64,000 nucleotides of DNA from Marisa cornuarietis (GCA_004794655.1 SMMW01000171.1:1053798-1117797); one strand, 5' to 3'; shown: positions 1 through 11,900, numbered from the stretch's first letter. The notes: generated from the sequence alone by a model not told the origin. A program made the numbers and translations.

Positions 1-2
1 GT

Positions 3-863
3 CGTGATACGAACGAGTTGGTGACCACGCGAGGAAAAGTTAACGGTCACGAGTATGACATTGTACTTGACTCAGGTTGCACATACCCAGCGGTCGTCGA
101 CAGTGACCTGGTGAGACAAGAAGACATGACGGGGGAGACGGTGGACATAGAGTATAACGACCGTGACGTCAGAACGTACCGGGTAGCTTATATTGACATT
201 GACTGCCGATATGTCAGTGGCAAGATAAAGGCCGCCTGTTTCGATAACCCCAAGCACCCGATCATTTTAGGGTGCGGACATGTCATTTGTCCAGACCCAG
301 GTGCACATTGTGCCGAGTTGCATGCGATTACTCGCTCGCGGGCGGCCTGTAAGGGCGTGACCCCTTTAACAGTCACCACCCCGGTCGGAAACACGACACC
401 AGCTGAGCTTCGGAAACTACAAGCAGAAGACAGCAGTCTCCAACGCCTGCGAAACCTTGCCATAACTGGCGAGATAAAGAAAATAGGAGCCAGCGAGGTC
501 AAGGTGCTGACTAAAAACGGAGTCTTGATGAGGCAAGTCAAAAGCGGTGATACCGAGAGAAAGCAAGTGATCGTCCCTACAGGGAAGAGATCTGAGGTAC
601 TGCGATTAGCACACGAGGGGACCTTTAGTGCTGCTCACTACGGCGTCGCCATCACTCGTGAGCGGGTCACTGCAGGGTTTTACTGGCCTGGAGTTGCCGA
701 CGACGTGCAAAGGTACGTGCGTTCGTGCGATATTTGTCAGCGGACTGCGACCAGAGCTCATGTTAATCCAGCGCCTCTGGGGGAGGTGCCAGTGATAGAT
801 GAGCCATTCAAGAGGCAGAATTCATCACTGACGATTAATCAGCTCTCTTGTCCGCTTGACTGA
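3..863 (+). pseudogene. Retrotransposon pol remnant: aspartic protease fused to integrase HHCC zinc finger
   Basis: The frame is open from the left window edge to a stop at 861-863. Numbering from the TTG at 18, residues 8-90 look like a retropepsin: VNGHEYDIVLDSGCT holds the catalytic D18-S-G20 triad, and PIILGCGHV at 81-89 is the usual second ILG strand. Residues 190-260 form an integrase N-terminal zinc finger (H199, H207, C237, C240) with the FYWPG block at 221-225 and SCDICQR at 236-242, as in Ty3/gypsy integrases. No reverse transcriptase or RNase H lies between them. The frame leaves integrase similarity after EPFKR (about 815), so the DDE core is absent. This is a non-functional, internally deleted copy, or part of a family with an unusual pol layout. 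The assignment to gypsy-like elements is by motif only. Confidence 0.75.
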
Positions 864-1261
864 CCGCAGTGATGTTAAGGCCCACCCCACTTACTTCAGA
901 CGAGTTCACTCTTAGCAAGGGGGTGTGCGGGCGGCATTGTGGGTACATCGTTATTGTTTGTCCAGCGCTCAACAATAGTGACTTGTAGTTAGACTTACTT
1001 ACACCACTCTGTTAGCGACGGACTTAGCAAAGGGGTGCCAGTATGAGACTGTATATATTTAGTAAAGTAGTTTCCAGTGAATTCAGATATAGCCAGGAAA
1101 TAACAAGTGTAAACTGTAATGGTAAGAGGTATATTTCATTAGTTGTGAACCAATTTTTATGCTCTAAGTTAGGAAATCATGGAGATTTCCTTTTAGCAAG
1201 GGGGTGTCACGAAAGAACGTGGAATGTGGGAAGGGAAGACAGTCCGTTAATCAAGGGGCGT
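864..1261. other. Non-coding part of the retroelement, nothing recognised
   Basis: Between the pol remnant and the 75-bp repeat I see no domain-coding frame. The short phrase TTAGCAAGGGGGTG occurs near 912 and again near 1193, with a similar TTAGCAAAGGGGTG near 1024, so part of this stretch may be internally duplicated. It is probably 3' non-coding DNA or LTR of the element. Confidence 0.35.
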
Positions 1262-1270
1262 ATAGCGCCC

Positions 1271-1432
1271 GCTCTGGTTCCCGTAACCCAACTCTTTAGT
1301 ACCTGCGGACGCTGGTCAGCCCAGGTGAGGGAGGGTGTAGCGCCAGCTCTGGTTCCCGTAACCCAACTCTTTAGTACCCGCGGACGCTGGTCAGCCCAGG
1401 TGAGGGAGGGTGTAGCGCCTCTCTGATTTCGG
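1271..1432. repeat. 75-bp tandem repeat, about 2.2 copies
   Basis: GCTCTGGTTCCCGTAACCC starts at 1271 and again at 1346, and a partial third unit follows. It lies in the LTR-like region of the element. The 25-residue peptide repeat read from it is a by-product of a period divisible by three. Confidence 0.85.
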
Positions 1433-1798
1433 CAAGTCCACTCCTTGGCAATTGTTAATCGGACGAGGGTTGTGAATTCAGGTAGGGATAGATTCCAGAG
1501 GCTGGGCAGGGGACTGTCATTGTCTCGCACTAGCGGTGATGCATGATTGGCTGTATTTAAGTGGACAAATGAATTATGAGCGTGGTTGTGAGTGTGACTG
1601 ACCAATCGTGTGCCACGCTATTGTCGAAACCGGCAATTTAACTTTGTGTGGAACCCAGAATCGGGGCTTCGCCACCAAACTCTCGAAGTGATCGCATCAA
1701 CGCGAGAGAGAAAGACTTTGAGTAAAGTCAGCTAGTACCTGTCTACGACCATCAGGCACGAGACGTGGTAAAAGGGACTTGTGAAGAGGTGTGCAGCC

Positions 1799-1816
1799 CA
1801 CTCTTAAAACAGAGTG
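1799..1816 (+). other. Conserved 6-bp hairpin in the LTR-like region (copy 1)
   Basis: CACTCT (1799-1804) and AGAGTG (1811-1816) pair around a six-base loop. The same stem, with a different loop, occurs at 60701-60718 in the second copy. In both copies AGAGGTG lies a few bases upstream. Confidence 0.5.
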
Positions 1817-2022
1817 TCAAGGAGAGTAACCTCTATCCCTGCAGTCGCCGTGCAACTCTCGGCAGGGGGATAAGTTACTCTGGTCACAAGCTAGGCGCTG
1901 GTCTCATCGGTGGAAGCGTCAGGCCTACTGGTGACAGGGAAGGGAGTGCACACCCGTGCAAGGGGACGGTACGCGTGAGCGCTCGTTCCAACTCCTTTCA
2001 AGTCGTCGAGTGCGAGGTTCCA

Positions 2023-2245
2023 GACAGCGAAGACAACGGCCAACCGGCCACCATCTCTTCTGCGTCGTGGTGCCAGAGAGAGCCACTCAAGACAGCGAAG
2101 ACAACGGCCAGGCGGCCACCATCTCTTCTGCGTCGTGGTGCCAGAGAGAGCCACTCAAGACAACGAAGACAACGGCCAGGCGGCCACCGTCTCTTCTGCG
2201 TCGTGGGGCCAGGGAGAGCCGCCCGAGACAAGGAGGACAAAGGCT
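2023..2245. repeat. 68-bp tandem repeat, about 3.3 copies
   Basis: Units begin with GACAGCGAAGACAACGGCC-like sequence at 2023, 2091, 2159 and 2227. The array is absent from the related copy near 60.7-61.2 kb, so it expanded inside this element copy. It explains several overlapping open frames on both strands here. Confidence 0.85.
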
Positions 2246-2599
2246 AATCAATCGCCATCCCCTCTACGTTGCATCGGGAGGGCCCCCGTGTAACAAAGAC
2301 TATCGTTCATACCAACGGACCATTCTATTCCACGCGGCAACAGCAAGGCTAAGTGGCGTATGAATGTGTGATGTATAGAGCGAGTGAATGTGTACGGGAA
2401 CGAGTGAGGATAATGATGTGTATGTAGTTAAAGATAGGGTTTCTATGACTCACTAGTTATTTGGATCAGCAATAGGAAGTTAGAATTAACGGGACGCCTT
2501 AGACTATTAGCCAGGATACAGAATTTACATTTCTTACATTGTTTATTATCAACATATTGGTGTAACTCTCGGCAGTCTTTATTATTAATAATTAACGTG

Positions 2600-2706
2600 T
2601 TCCACTAAATTGCGTTGTGTTTGTTTATTGGGGTGTGCGCTGGGGGCTCGAGTCAAGTGTGATGTTTCTTGTTAATTAGCAATTTAGTGGAAGTGCATCG
2701 CGCACA
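2600..2706 (+). ncRNA. Candidate pseudoknotted RNA element around a primer-binding-site-like motif (copy 1)
   Basis: Helix A: 2600-2613 (TTCCACTAAATTGC) is perfectly complementary to 2679-2692. Helix B: 2634-2640 (TGTGCGC) is perfectly complementary to 2700-2706 (GCGCACA). Their order A-B-A'-B' is that of a pseudoknot. TGGGGGCTCG at 2641-2650 directly follows strand B. It equals the first ten bases commonly quoted for a tRNA-Pro primer-binding site. The copy at 61160-61253 keeps both helices with compensating changes. The structure and an RNA role are inferred from sequence; the pairing itself is seen directly. Confidence 0.6.
2641..2654 (+). other. Primer-binding-site-like motif (copy 1)
   Basis: TGGGGGCTCGAGTC begins with TGG, as expected for a site complementary to a tRNA CCA end. 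It is identical in the second copy (61199-61212). The first ten bases fit tRNA-Pro and the next base does not, so the primer is uncertain. Confidence 0.45.
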
Positions 2707-2760
2707 AGTTATGTCGGCGTGGATGACGGAGTCGTCGAGAGTGTAGTTAAGGTTTTAACT

Positions 2761-3399
2761 ACGAGTCTCCGTCTATCACACGTACCTAATGCCCCTTAGG
2801 TTACGACATGGGGAAATAGTTTACAATTACAAGGGGCCCGGAGAGGTCGTCTGTCCCGGGGCCCATGCTGGCTGTCGGTGGGCATGCATCTGTCTTATGT
2901 TGGGGACTGGCTACAGACACGATACCCGCAATGAGGGAGGGTGGACGTGGCAGTGGTCAGTGTCCGTTACGCTGTCTGCGCATCCTCGGTGACCGCTACT
3001 CTAGGGTCACGACTGCGGTGCCCCGTGTCTTCAGCGCGTGGTGACCCAAACAAGATCAAGTTTGGCGAGACCCACCCACACACACACACACACAGACACA
3101 CACACACACAGCCCTAGCCACGGGCCTGCAGCTTGTTACACCCACTGACAGCACTCGGGTCGTGACCCCGCACACAACTTATCGTGCAAGCGTGTATCAT
3201 CCTTCATCTTGATTTGCTTCTTGTGTCTGTCAGGTAATAAATGGCTGCTGATGTTTCCTGAATCTTAAGGACACACGCCGAGAAAAATAGAAACATTCTG
3301 GTGTTACAGTTGAAAACCAACTACTGTATAGCCATTGTTTGTGACAGTGGAGTTGACTTGTACGCTGACAGTGTGACATAACGTGTTATTGACAATCTG
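2761..3399. other. Unassigned non-coding stretch with a CA microsatellite
   Basis: No supported gene. An interrupted (CA)n run occupies about 3073-3110. No homology to other parts of the window was seen. Confidence 0.4.
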
Positions 3400-3955
3400 T
3401 CAGTGACATGGTCAGTCAGAACAGTGTCCGTGACATGTGTCTAAATGATGAGGTATTGTCAGTGACATGGTCTGTCACAACACAGTGTCCGTGACATGTG
3501 TCTAAATGATGAGGTATTGTCAGTGACATGGTCTGTCACAACACAGTGTCCGTGACATGTGTCTAAATGATGAGGTATTGTCAGTGACATGGTCTGTCAC
3601 AACACAGTGTCCGTGACATGTGTCTAAATGATGAGGTATTGTCAGTGACATGGTCTGTCACAACACAGTGTCCGTGACATGTGTCTAAATGATGAGGTAT
3701 TGTCAGTGACATGGTCTGTCACAACACAGTGTCCGTGACATGTGTCTAAATGATGAGGTATTGTCAGTGACATGGTCTGTCACAACACAGTGTCCGTGAC
3801 ATGTGTCTAAATGATGAGGTATTGTCAGTGACATGGTCTGTCACAACAGTGTCCGTGACGTGTCTAAATGATGAGGTATTGTCAGTGACATGGTCTGTCA
3901 CAACACAGTGTCCGTGACATGTGTCTAAATGATGAGGTATTGTCAGTGACATGGA
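3400..3955. repeat. 61-bp minisatellite, about 9 copies
   Basis: The unit contains TCAGTGACATGGTCTGTCAC and GTCCGTGACATGTGTC, with very little divergence between copies. One copy near 3841-3870 is shortened by a few bases. The first and last units are degenerate, which is usual at array edges. Confidence 0.95.
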
Positions 3956-4665
3956 CTCTCACTGTACTGGACAGTCAAAACTTTCATGTGTTGTTGACTG
4001 GAGGTGCCAGTGTACACAGTCTGTGTCTAGTGTATCGTCAAGTCGCGGTACAATAGACCTTCAGCCTTCAACCGCCATTCTTGTCACGTGACTGTGAAGG
4101 CCACTGTGGCGCCGTGTGATTGGTTGGTTAAGATGTTAAAGCTGTGGGTGTCTTGTCATTTGGACGTTTGACATTTACCAGCAAGTGGACAACAAGTATT
4201 GCATTTGCTCAGCTCCAAGATAACAGTCAGCCGGTAAATGTTGTCTGCAGCATATCTGAGGAGTTAGGACAGGAGTAGTGGACACCACACAGACCTACTC
4301 GCTCCTTCCGTGTTTATGTGGATAATAAGTGCACTAAAGTCATGTCCAAGGTATATCCCTCAGTCGCCTTCTTTGTAAGTTAATAGTGATTATCCACAAA
4401 CAGTATAGGTGACAGGAGTTCTCTCTGATAACATGCAATATTACGCTCTACAGACCTTCTGAACACAGTCAATCCTAGTAGAGCTCCCCCACCCCCAGCG
4501 GTATGAAATATACGGCCTGCAGTTCTTCTGAATATGAGGCTAGTGCGTGCGTATACGTAGTTATACCTTTGTTTCGCTTCACTGCTTTGCTGGCCTCGCT
4601 TGCCTCGCTTGCCACCCTTTAGTTTAGTGTTTAGTCAACACGAAAAACATGGCCGCCTGGAAACT
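3956..4665. other. Unassigned stretch between two arrays
   Basis: No supported exon or transposon. It includes a TCACGTGAC palindrome near 4085 and a short CTCGCTTGC duplication near 4590-4612. Confidence 0.3.
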
Positions 4666-6078
4666 GACTAGCGGTCTAGTGGGACTGTAGTGTGACTGTA
4701 GTAATGTGAACACTAGCGGTCTAGTGTGACTGCAGTAATGTGAACACTAGCGGTCTGGTGTGACTGTAATAATGTGAACGCTAGCGGTCTAGTGTGACTG
4801 TAGTAGTGTGAACACTAGCGGTCTAGTGTGACTGTAGTAATGTGAACACTAGCGGTCTAGTGTGACTGTAGTAATGTGAACACTAGCGGTCTGGTGTGAC
4901 TGTAATAATGTGAACGCTAGCGGTCTAGTGTGACTGTAGTAATGTGAACACTAGCGGTCTAGTGTGACTGTAGTAATGTGAACACTAGCGGTCTAGTGTG
5001 ACTGTAGTAATGTTAACACTAGCGGTCTGGTGTGACTGTAGTGTGACTGTAGTAATATGAACACTAGCGGTCTAGTGGGACTGTAGTGTGACTGTAGTAA
5101 TGTGAACACTAGCGGTCTAGTGTGACTGTAGTAATGTGAACACTAGCGGTCTGGTGTGACTGTAGTGTGACTGTAGTAATATGAACACTAGCGGTCTAGT
5201 GTGACTGTAGTAATGTGAACGCTAGCGGTCTAGTGTGACTGTAGTAATGTGAACACTAGCGGTCTAGTGTGACTGTAGTGTGACTGTAGTAATATGAACA
5301 CTAACGGTCTAGTGTGACTGTAGTAATGTGAACGCTAGCGGTCTAGTGTGACTGTAGTAATGTGAACACTAGCGGCCTGTGTGACTGTTGTGTGACTGTA
5401 GTAATGTGAACACTAGCGGTCTGGTGTGACTGTAGTGTGACTGTAGTAATGTGAACACTAGCGGTCTAGTATGACTGTAGTAATGTGAACACTAGCGGTC
5501 TAGTGTGACTGTAGTAATGTGAACACTAGCGGTCTAGTGTGACTGTAGTAATGTGAACACTAGCGGTCTAGTGTGACTGTAGTAATGTGAACACTAGCGG
5601 TCTGGTGTGACTGTAGTGTGATTGTAGTAATATGAACACTAGCGGTCTAGTGGGACTGTAGTAATGTGAACGCTAGCGGTCTAGTGTGACTGTAGTAATA
5701 TGAACACTAGCGGTCTAGTGTGACTGTAGTAATGTGAACACTAGCGGTCTAGTGTGACTGTAGTAATGTGAACACTAGCGGTCTAGTGTGACTGTAGTAA
5801 TGTGAACACTAGCGGTCTAGTGTGACTGTAGTAATGTGAACACTAGCGGTCTGGTGTGACTGTAGTAATGTGAACACTAGCGGTCTAGTGTGACTGTAGT
5901 AATGTGAACACTAGCGGTCTAGTGTGACTGTAGTAATGTGAACACTAGCGGTCTAGTGTGACTGTAGTAATGTGAACACTAGCGGTCTAGTGTGACTGTA
6001 GTAATGTGAACACTAGCGGTCTAGTGTGACTGTAGTAATGTGAACACTAGCGGTCTGGTGTGACTAGTAATGTGAACG
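4666..6078. repeat. 34-bp minisatellite, about 40 copies, with a built-in hairpin
   Basis: Each unit contains CACTAGCGGTCTAGTG, a 6-bp inverted repeat around CGGT, followed by TGACTGTAGTAATGTGAA. Some units are 46 bp because TGACTGTAGTG is duplicated. The common variants CTGGTG and CGCTAG change one arm only. Confidence 0.95.
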
Positions 6079-6252
6079 GAGTAGCCGCTGGTGTTTGAGA
6101 CACAAGACGATGTGGGTTGAGGTAGTCGCTGTGTTTGTGAGATCTGTCTCAGACACGTTTTCATTGTTTTGTAAAATATTTTGGTCTCTACGAACAAGTA
6201 AAATTGATGTTTGTGGAGATACGAGACTTTCAGAGTGTAAATCGTGATTATC

Positions 6253-6318
6253 AGCAGTCAGCAGACCTGTAGCCTGTAGTCAGCAGACCTGTAGCCTGTA
6301 GTCAGCAGACCTGTACCT
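6253..6318. repeat. 22-bp tandem repeat, about 3 copies
   Basis: The unit is CAGCAGACCTGTAGCCTGTAGT-like; CAGCAGACCTGTA recurs at 22-bp spacing. Confidence 0.85.
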
Positions 6319-8967
6319 ATTGCCATGGCGGGAGTCTAGGGTCTAGGGAACCTTTTTAGCGAACGACATTTTGAATTGTAAACTTGTGTAACGGTCATTT
6401 CCTGTTTGGAAACCGATACTGTAACGACTCGAGGCATTCACCAACGACGCAAATAAATGAGCTGACTGTTTAAAAAGCGTTTGGCCGTTAAACTGCTGTG
6501 TCTACCCACTGTTCACACCATCAAGTACAGGTGGCATTTACCATAACCAGGTATTTTTCAGTGAGCAGCTTGAAGGCTTTTCCATGTATCTTGCAATTTT
6601 GCGTAGGAAGTGAGTGAGTGAGCGAGCAAATGGCGAAGAACGACTGCAAACTCTCTCCTCTTAGTCTTCTTCGTCTGTTATTTATCTACCCGGCGTGGTC
6701 CGGGTCAGTTGTCTCGCAAACTCTTCGGACTGTGATTTTATTGTCACCCTCAACTTTCGACCTGCTACTTCATTTGTTGGAGCCTCGTGAGTCATTAAGA
6801 TGCGTAGCTTGAGTGTAGTACAGCAGTGAAGCCATTGTTGAGGCTGACACCTCATTCCGGCCAACGCATGGGGGCGAGGGGGGAGACAGAGGCGCCGAGT
6901 TTGGAGTGAAGAGGAAACAATGCGGAGAAAATAAAGACAAAATACAGCCACCAGTGTCTCCCGCCACACAAACAATCTACGACCTCGGGGGTGACAGGAG
7001 GGCAGGCAATATGGCGGCCTGACATGGCGATGACCGGACGTCCAGACGGCGTGCACGTGCGTGGAAAGGACAGTGGCCGCCAGCAAGCCACGCTCTCCTT
7101 TATTGATAAGATTGATGTTGACAGACACCTGGTGTACTCAGATCATGTGTAGACAGGTGATAATAGTGAGACCGTAACTGCCAGGACTATTTCCTTTGTT
7201 AAGGCCACTAACATGCACGGTGTTCAGACGAAGCTGATGGAGGACAAAGGAATGGTGGGGGGGGGGGAGTACATAATGGGACTTCGTCAACTAGTCGGTG
7301 CTGCCCTCTACACCAACCTCTAGCTGTGTTTAGAAACGGCCCCAACCGGTTACTAGGCGTAGTTGATACAGACTCCGTTGTTTTCATTACCTCATTCTGT
7401 TTTCATTACCTCATTGTGTTTTGCTACATTGTGGTTTCATCATCACATTGTGTTGTCACGTGGTCACTGTTCTGTCAGTTTTTTTGGCCTTCTCTTCGCC
7501 CCACCCCGGCCCGTATTTGGTGATCTTGATGTGTTCTTGATCAACGGCGGGACGAGACAGAGACAAAGACGAGTACAATCAAGGGTACAGACACAGGTCT
7601 GCAGTCAGGACCTCAGTCACATGTCGGCTGCTTTCTGAAGAGCTCGTGCAGCCGTGTCCTGGGACTGACCTCCCTTGTTTTTTAATGTCACCCTTGAGAG
7701 AGGGTGTTAGAGAAGTCGTTACCACATGGGCGAAATACAGTCGTTACCCTGGGATTAAGATTCCGAAGGAGAAGAGATGAAAGCTGTAAATACCGACAGT
7801 TGAGGTCATCGCCTCATACCTCTCTCTCCCCCCCCTCTCTCTCTCTCTCACTGTCTCACTCACAGAATCCTGGTTTACACCATGTCTTTTATTTCTCTTG
7901 CCATTTGCTGGGAAGGAGGGACAGTAAAATTTGATTCCCGCCTTTTTCTTTCAGAAGAACGGGACCAACAGTGTCGCCTACCTGGCTAGGTGTTTATGAT
8001 TTCATGACCGGTCATCACCTTTTGAAGTAAAAGTCCTTTTGGACAAAAGTGACACCAAATATGTATAGATATATAGATATATATATTGCAGGCTACGGAG
8101 CTACATGCTAGACTAGATGGGGATGAGCAGCCAAGCTGATTATCGCCTAGCACACGACACAGTTTTGTCGGGGTAAGAATCACACAGTGAGACGGGGTGG
8201 ACGAAATGCGCGTGACGCAATGTGACGGGGTACACAAGACAAAGACAAAAGGTTTGTTTACCCGAGGACTGTGTTTATGAGATTTATTTTGATGCGACGG
8301 CGACATGTGACCTTGCCGGAAACAATCATCTCGGGGTCAGCATCACTGCCTGCCTCAACCTGTCACGTGATATCGGGGACCAGTTCGTCATCTTCCGGTT
8401 GTTTTTCCGTTTCCACACGGGTCATACGTTTCTGATTTGCCGAGTAAACACACCGTGAGAGCGAGAGAGAGAGAGGTGGGGGGCATGGAAGAGAAGTTTC
8501 CGAGGGATCATATATCGCATGCCCTAGTGTTTGCCCTTGGCCTCTAACGCTAAGCAGACACGGCACCTGTGAATGAGTTGGCAGGGTGTAAAATGTGACC
8601 CCAGCCTCGTCTCCTACCATGGCCCTCGTTAATACAATTGCGCAGTTGTAGCCCCCCCGCCTGTAAGACGGAGGTCGAGTTGGGCACGTGCCCTCTCATC
8701 TGTTCACGCGCCGCTGTAGGCCGCGTGGCTCCAGGGACTTGAGGAGTTTGCACCCGCTACAGCAGCTGGCTGACTGAACCATGCGGTCACGTGGTGGTGC
8801 TGTTGTGAAATACTTGCTGACTTGTCTTGTGCTCTTAGCAGCTGATTGCATCATCGTCAGGTTTGAGATGCAGAGTTGTAGCGCTGACATCTAACTCCGG
8901 GGATGAACATGATACCCGCTTCTCTCCATTGGTCGGCCGCCAGAGGCACTTTGCTCTGTGTACTGTG
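6319..8967. other. 2.6 kb without a supported gene
   Basis: Short open frames here show no recognisable domain, no splice-site pattern and no repeats. The only structured parts are a CT-rich run near 7818-7862, a G-run at 7257-7267, and a small TATAGATA stretch near 8061-8087. The last 700 bp is richer in G+C. Confidence 0.4.
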
Positions 8968-11900
8968 AGTAGTCGTGTTGTACAGCTAGTCTCACAAGTC
9001 CTGTCTAACTACTTGTTGTAGTCGTGTTGTAAGCCCATCTCACAAGTCCTGTCTAACTACTTGTAGTAGTCGTGTTGTACAGCCCATCTCACAAGTCCTC
9101 TTTACTAGTAGTAGTCGTGTTGTACAGCTCATCTCACAAGTCCTGTCTATTAGTAGTAGTCGTGTTGTACAGCTCATCTCACAAGTCCTGTCTAACTATT
9201 AGTAGTAGTCGTGTTGTACAGCCCATCTCACAAGTCCTCTTTACTAGTAGTAGTCGTGTTGTACAGCTCATCTCACAAGTCATGTCTAACTATTAGTAGT
9301 AGTCGTGTTGTACAGCTCATCTCACAAGTCCTGTCTAACTATTAGTAGTAGTCGTGTTGTACAGCCCATCTCACAAGTCCTCTTTACTAGTAGTAGTCGT
9401 GTTGTACAGCTCATCTCACAAGTCCTGTCTAACTACTAGTAGTAGTCGTGTTGTACAGCTCATCTCACAAGTCCTGTCTAACTATTAGTAGTAGTCGTGT
9501 TGTACAGCTCATCTCACAAGTCCTGTCTAACTACTAGTAGTAGTCGTGTTGTACAGCTCATCTCACAAGTCCTGTCTAACTATTAGTAGTAGTCGTGTTG
9601 TACAGGCCATCTCACAAGTCCTGTCTAACTACTTGTAGTAGTCGTGTTGTACAGCTCATCTCACAAGTCCTGTCTAACTATTAGTAGTAGTCGTGTTGTA
9701 CAGCCCATCTCACAAGTCCTCTTTACTAGTAGTAGTCGTGTTGTACAGCTCATCTCACAAGTCATGTCTAACTATTAGTAGTAGTCGTGTTGTACAGCTC
9801 ATCTCACAAGTCCTGTCTAACTATTAGTAGTAGTCGTGTTGTACAGCCCATCTCACAAGTCCTCTTTACTAGTAGTAGTCGTGTTGTACAGCTCATCTCA
9901 CAAGTCCTGTCTAACTACTAGTAGTAGTCGTGTTGTACAGCTCATCTCACAAGTCCTGTCTAACTATTAGTAGTAGTCGTGTTGTACAGCTCATCTCACA
10001 AGTCCTGTCTAACTACTAGTAGTAGTCGTGTTGTACAGCTCATCTCACAAGTCCTGTCTAACTATTAGTAGTAGTCGTGTTGTACAGGCCATCTCACAAG
10101 TCCTGTCTAACTACTTGTAGTAGTCGTGTTGTACAGCTCATCTCACAAGTCCTGTCTAACTACGAGTAGTAGTCGTGTTGTACAGCTCATCTCACAAGTC
10201 CTGTCTAACTACTAGTAGTAGTCGTGTTGTACAGCTCATCTCACAAGTCCTGTCTAACTACTAGTAGTAGTCGTGTTGTACAGCTCATCTCACAAGTCCT
10301 GTCTAACTACTTGTAGTAGTCGTGTTGTACAGCTAATCTCACAAGTCCTGTCTAACTACTAGTAGTAGTCGTGTTGTACAGGCCATCTCACAAGTCCTGT
10401 CTAACTACTTGTAGTAGTCGTGTTGTACAGCTCATCTCACAAGTCCTGTCTAACTACTAGTAGTAGTCGTGTTGTACAGCTCATCTCACAAGTCCTGTCT
10501 AACTACTAGTAGTAGTCGTGTTGTACAGCTAGTCTCACAAGTCCTGTCTAACTACTAGTAGTAGTCGTGTTGTACAGCTCATCTCACAAGTCCTGTCTAA
10601 CTACTAGTAGTAGTCGTGTTGTACAGCTCATCTCACAAGTCCTGTCTAACTACTTGTAGTAGTCGTGTTGTACAGGCCATCTCACAAGTCCTGTCTAACT
10701 ACTTGTAGTAGTCGTGTTGTACAGCCCATCTCACAAGTCCTGTCTAACTACTAGTAGTAGTCGTGTTGTACAGGCCATCTCACAAGTCCTGTCTAACTAC
10801 TAGTAGTAGTCGTGTTGTACAGCTAGTCTCACAAGTCCTGTCTAACTACTAGTAGTAGTCGTGTTGTACAGCTCATCTCACAAGTCCTGTCTAACTACTT
10901 GTAGTAGTCGTGTTGTACAGCTCATCTCACAAGTCCTGTCTAACTACTAGTAGTAGTCGTGTTGTACAGCTCATCTCACAAGTCCTGTCTAACTACTAGT
11001 AGTAGTCGTGTTGTACAGCTCATCTCACAAGTCCTGTCTAACTACTAGTAGTAGTCGTGTTGTACAGCTAGTCTCACAAGTCCTGTCTACCTACTAGTAG
11101 TAGTCGTGTTGTACAGCTCATCTCACAAGTCCTGTCTAACTACTAGTAGTAGTCGTGTTGTACAGCTCATCTCACAAGTCCTGTCTAACTACTTGTAGTA
11201 GTCGTGTTGTACAGCTAATCTCACAAGTCCTGTCTAACTACTAGTAGTAGTCGTGTTGTACAGGCCATCTCACAAGTCCTGTCTAACTACTTGTAGTAGT
11301 CGTGTTGTACAGCTCATCTCACAAGTCCTGTCTAACTACTAGTAGTAGTCGTGTTGTACAGCTCATCTCACAAGTCCTGTCTAACTACTAGTAGTAGTCG
11401 TGTTGTACAGCTCATCTCACAAGTCCTGTCTACCTACTAGTAGTAGTCGTGTTGTACAGCTCATCTCACAAGTCCTGTCTAACTACTAGTAGTAGTCGTG
11501 TTGTACAGCTCATCTCACAAGTCCTGTCTAACTACTTGTAGTAGTCGTGTTGTACAGGCCATCTCACAAGTCCTGTCTAACTACTTGTAGTAGTCGTGTT
11601 GTACAGCCCATCTCACAAGTCCTGTCTAACTACTAGTAGTAGTCGTGTTGTACAGGCCATCTCACAAGTCCTGTCTAACTACTAGTAGTAGTCGTGTTGT
11701 ACAGCTCATCTCACAAGTCCTGTCTAACTACTAGTAGTAGTCGTGTTGTACAGCTCATCTCACAAGTCCTGTCTAACTACTTGTAGTAGTCGTGTTGTAC
11801 AGCTCATCTCACAAGTCCTGTCTAACTACTAGTAGTAGTCGTGTTGTACAGCTCATCTCACAAGTCCTGTCTAACTACTAGTAGTAGTCGTGTTGTACAG

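Larger units (their letters stand above)
1..2760 (+). mobile_element. Decayed Ty3/gypsy-like LTR element: pol remnant plus LTR/leader-like region
   Basis: A pol remnant opens the window and is followed by about 1.9 kb of non-coding DNA. That DNA carries two short internal tandem repeats, a small hairpin and a primer-binding-site-like motif (TGGGGGCTCG at 2641-2650). Its right part, from about 1780 to 2750, is related to 60680-61300: both have the CACTCT hairpin, a stretch ending in AACTCTCG, the block CGCTGGGGGCTCGAGTC, and GTCGGCGTG followed by GTCGAGAGTGT. A primer-binding-site-like motif normally lies after a 5' LTR, yet here it lies to the right of a pol fragment. A tandem or nested copy is therefore possible. 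The outer borders cannot be placed, and the left one lies outside the window. Confidence 0.6.

Noticed and set aside
2600..2706. HDV-like ribozyme, because of the nested P1-P2-P1'-P2' order
   Set aside because: Helix A is 13-14 bp and is followed by a 20-nt gap before B. The HDV fold needs a 7-bp P1 directly next to P2 and a P4 hairpin before P2', which are not there.
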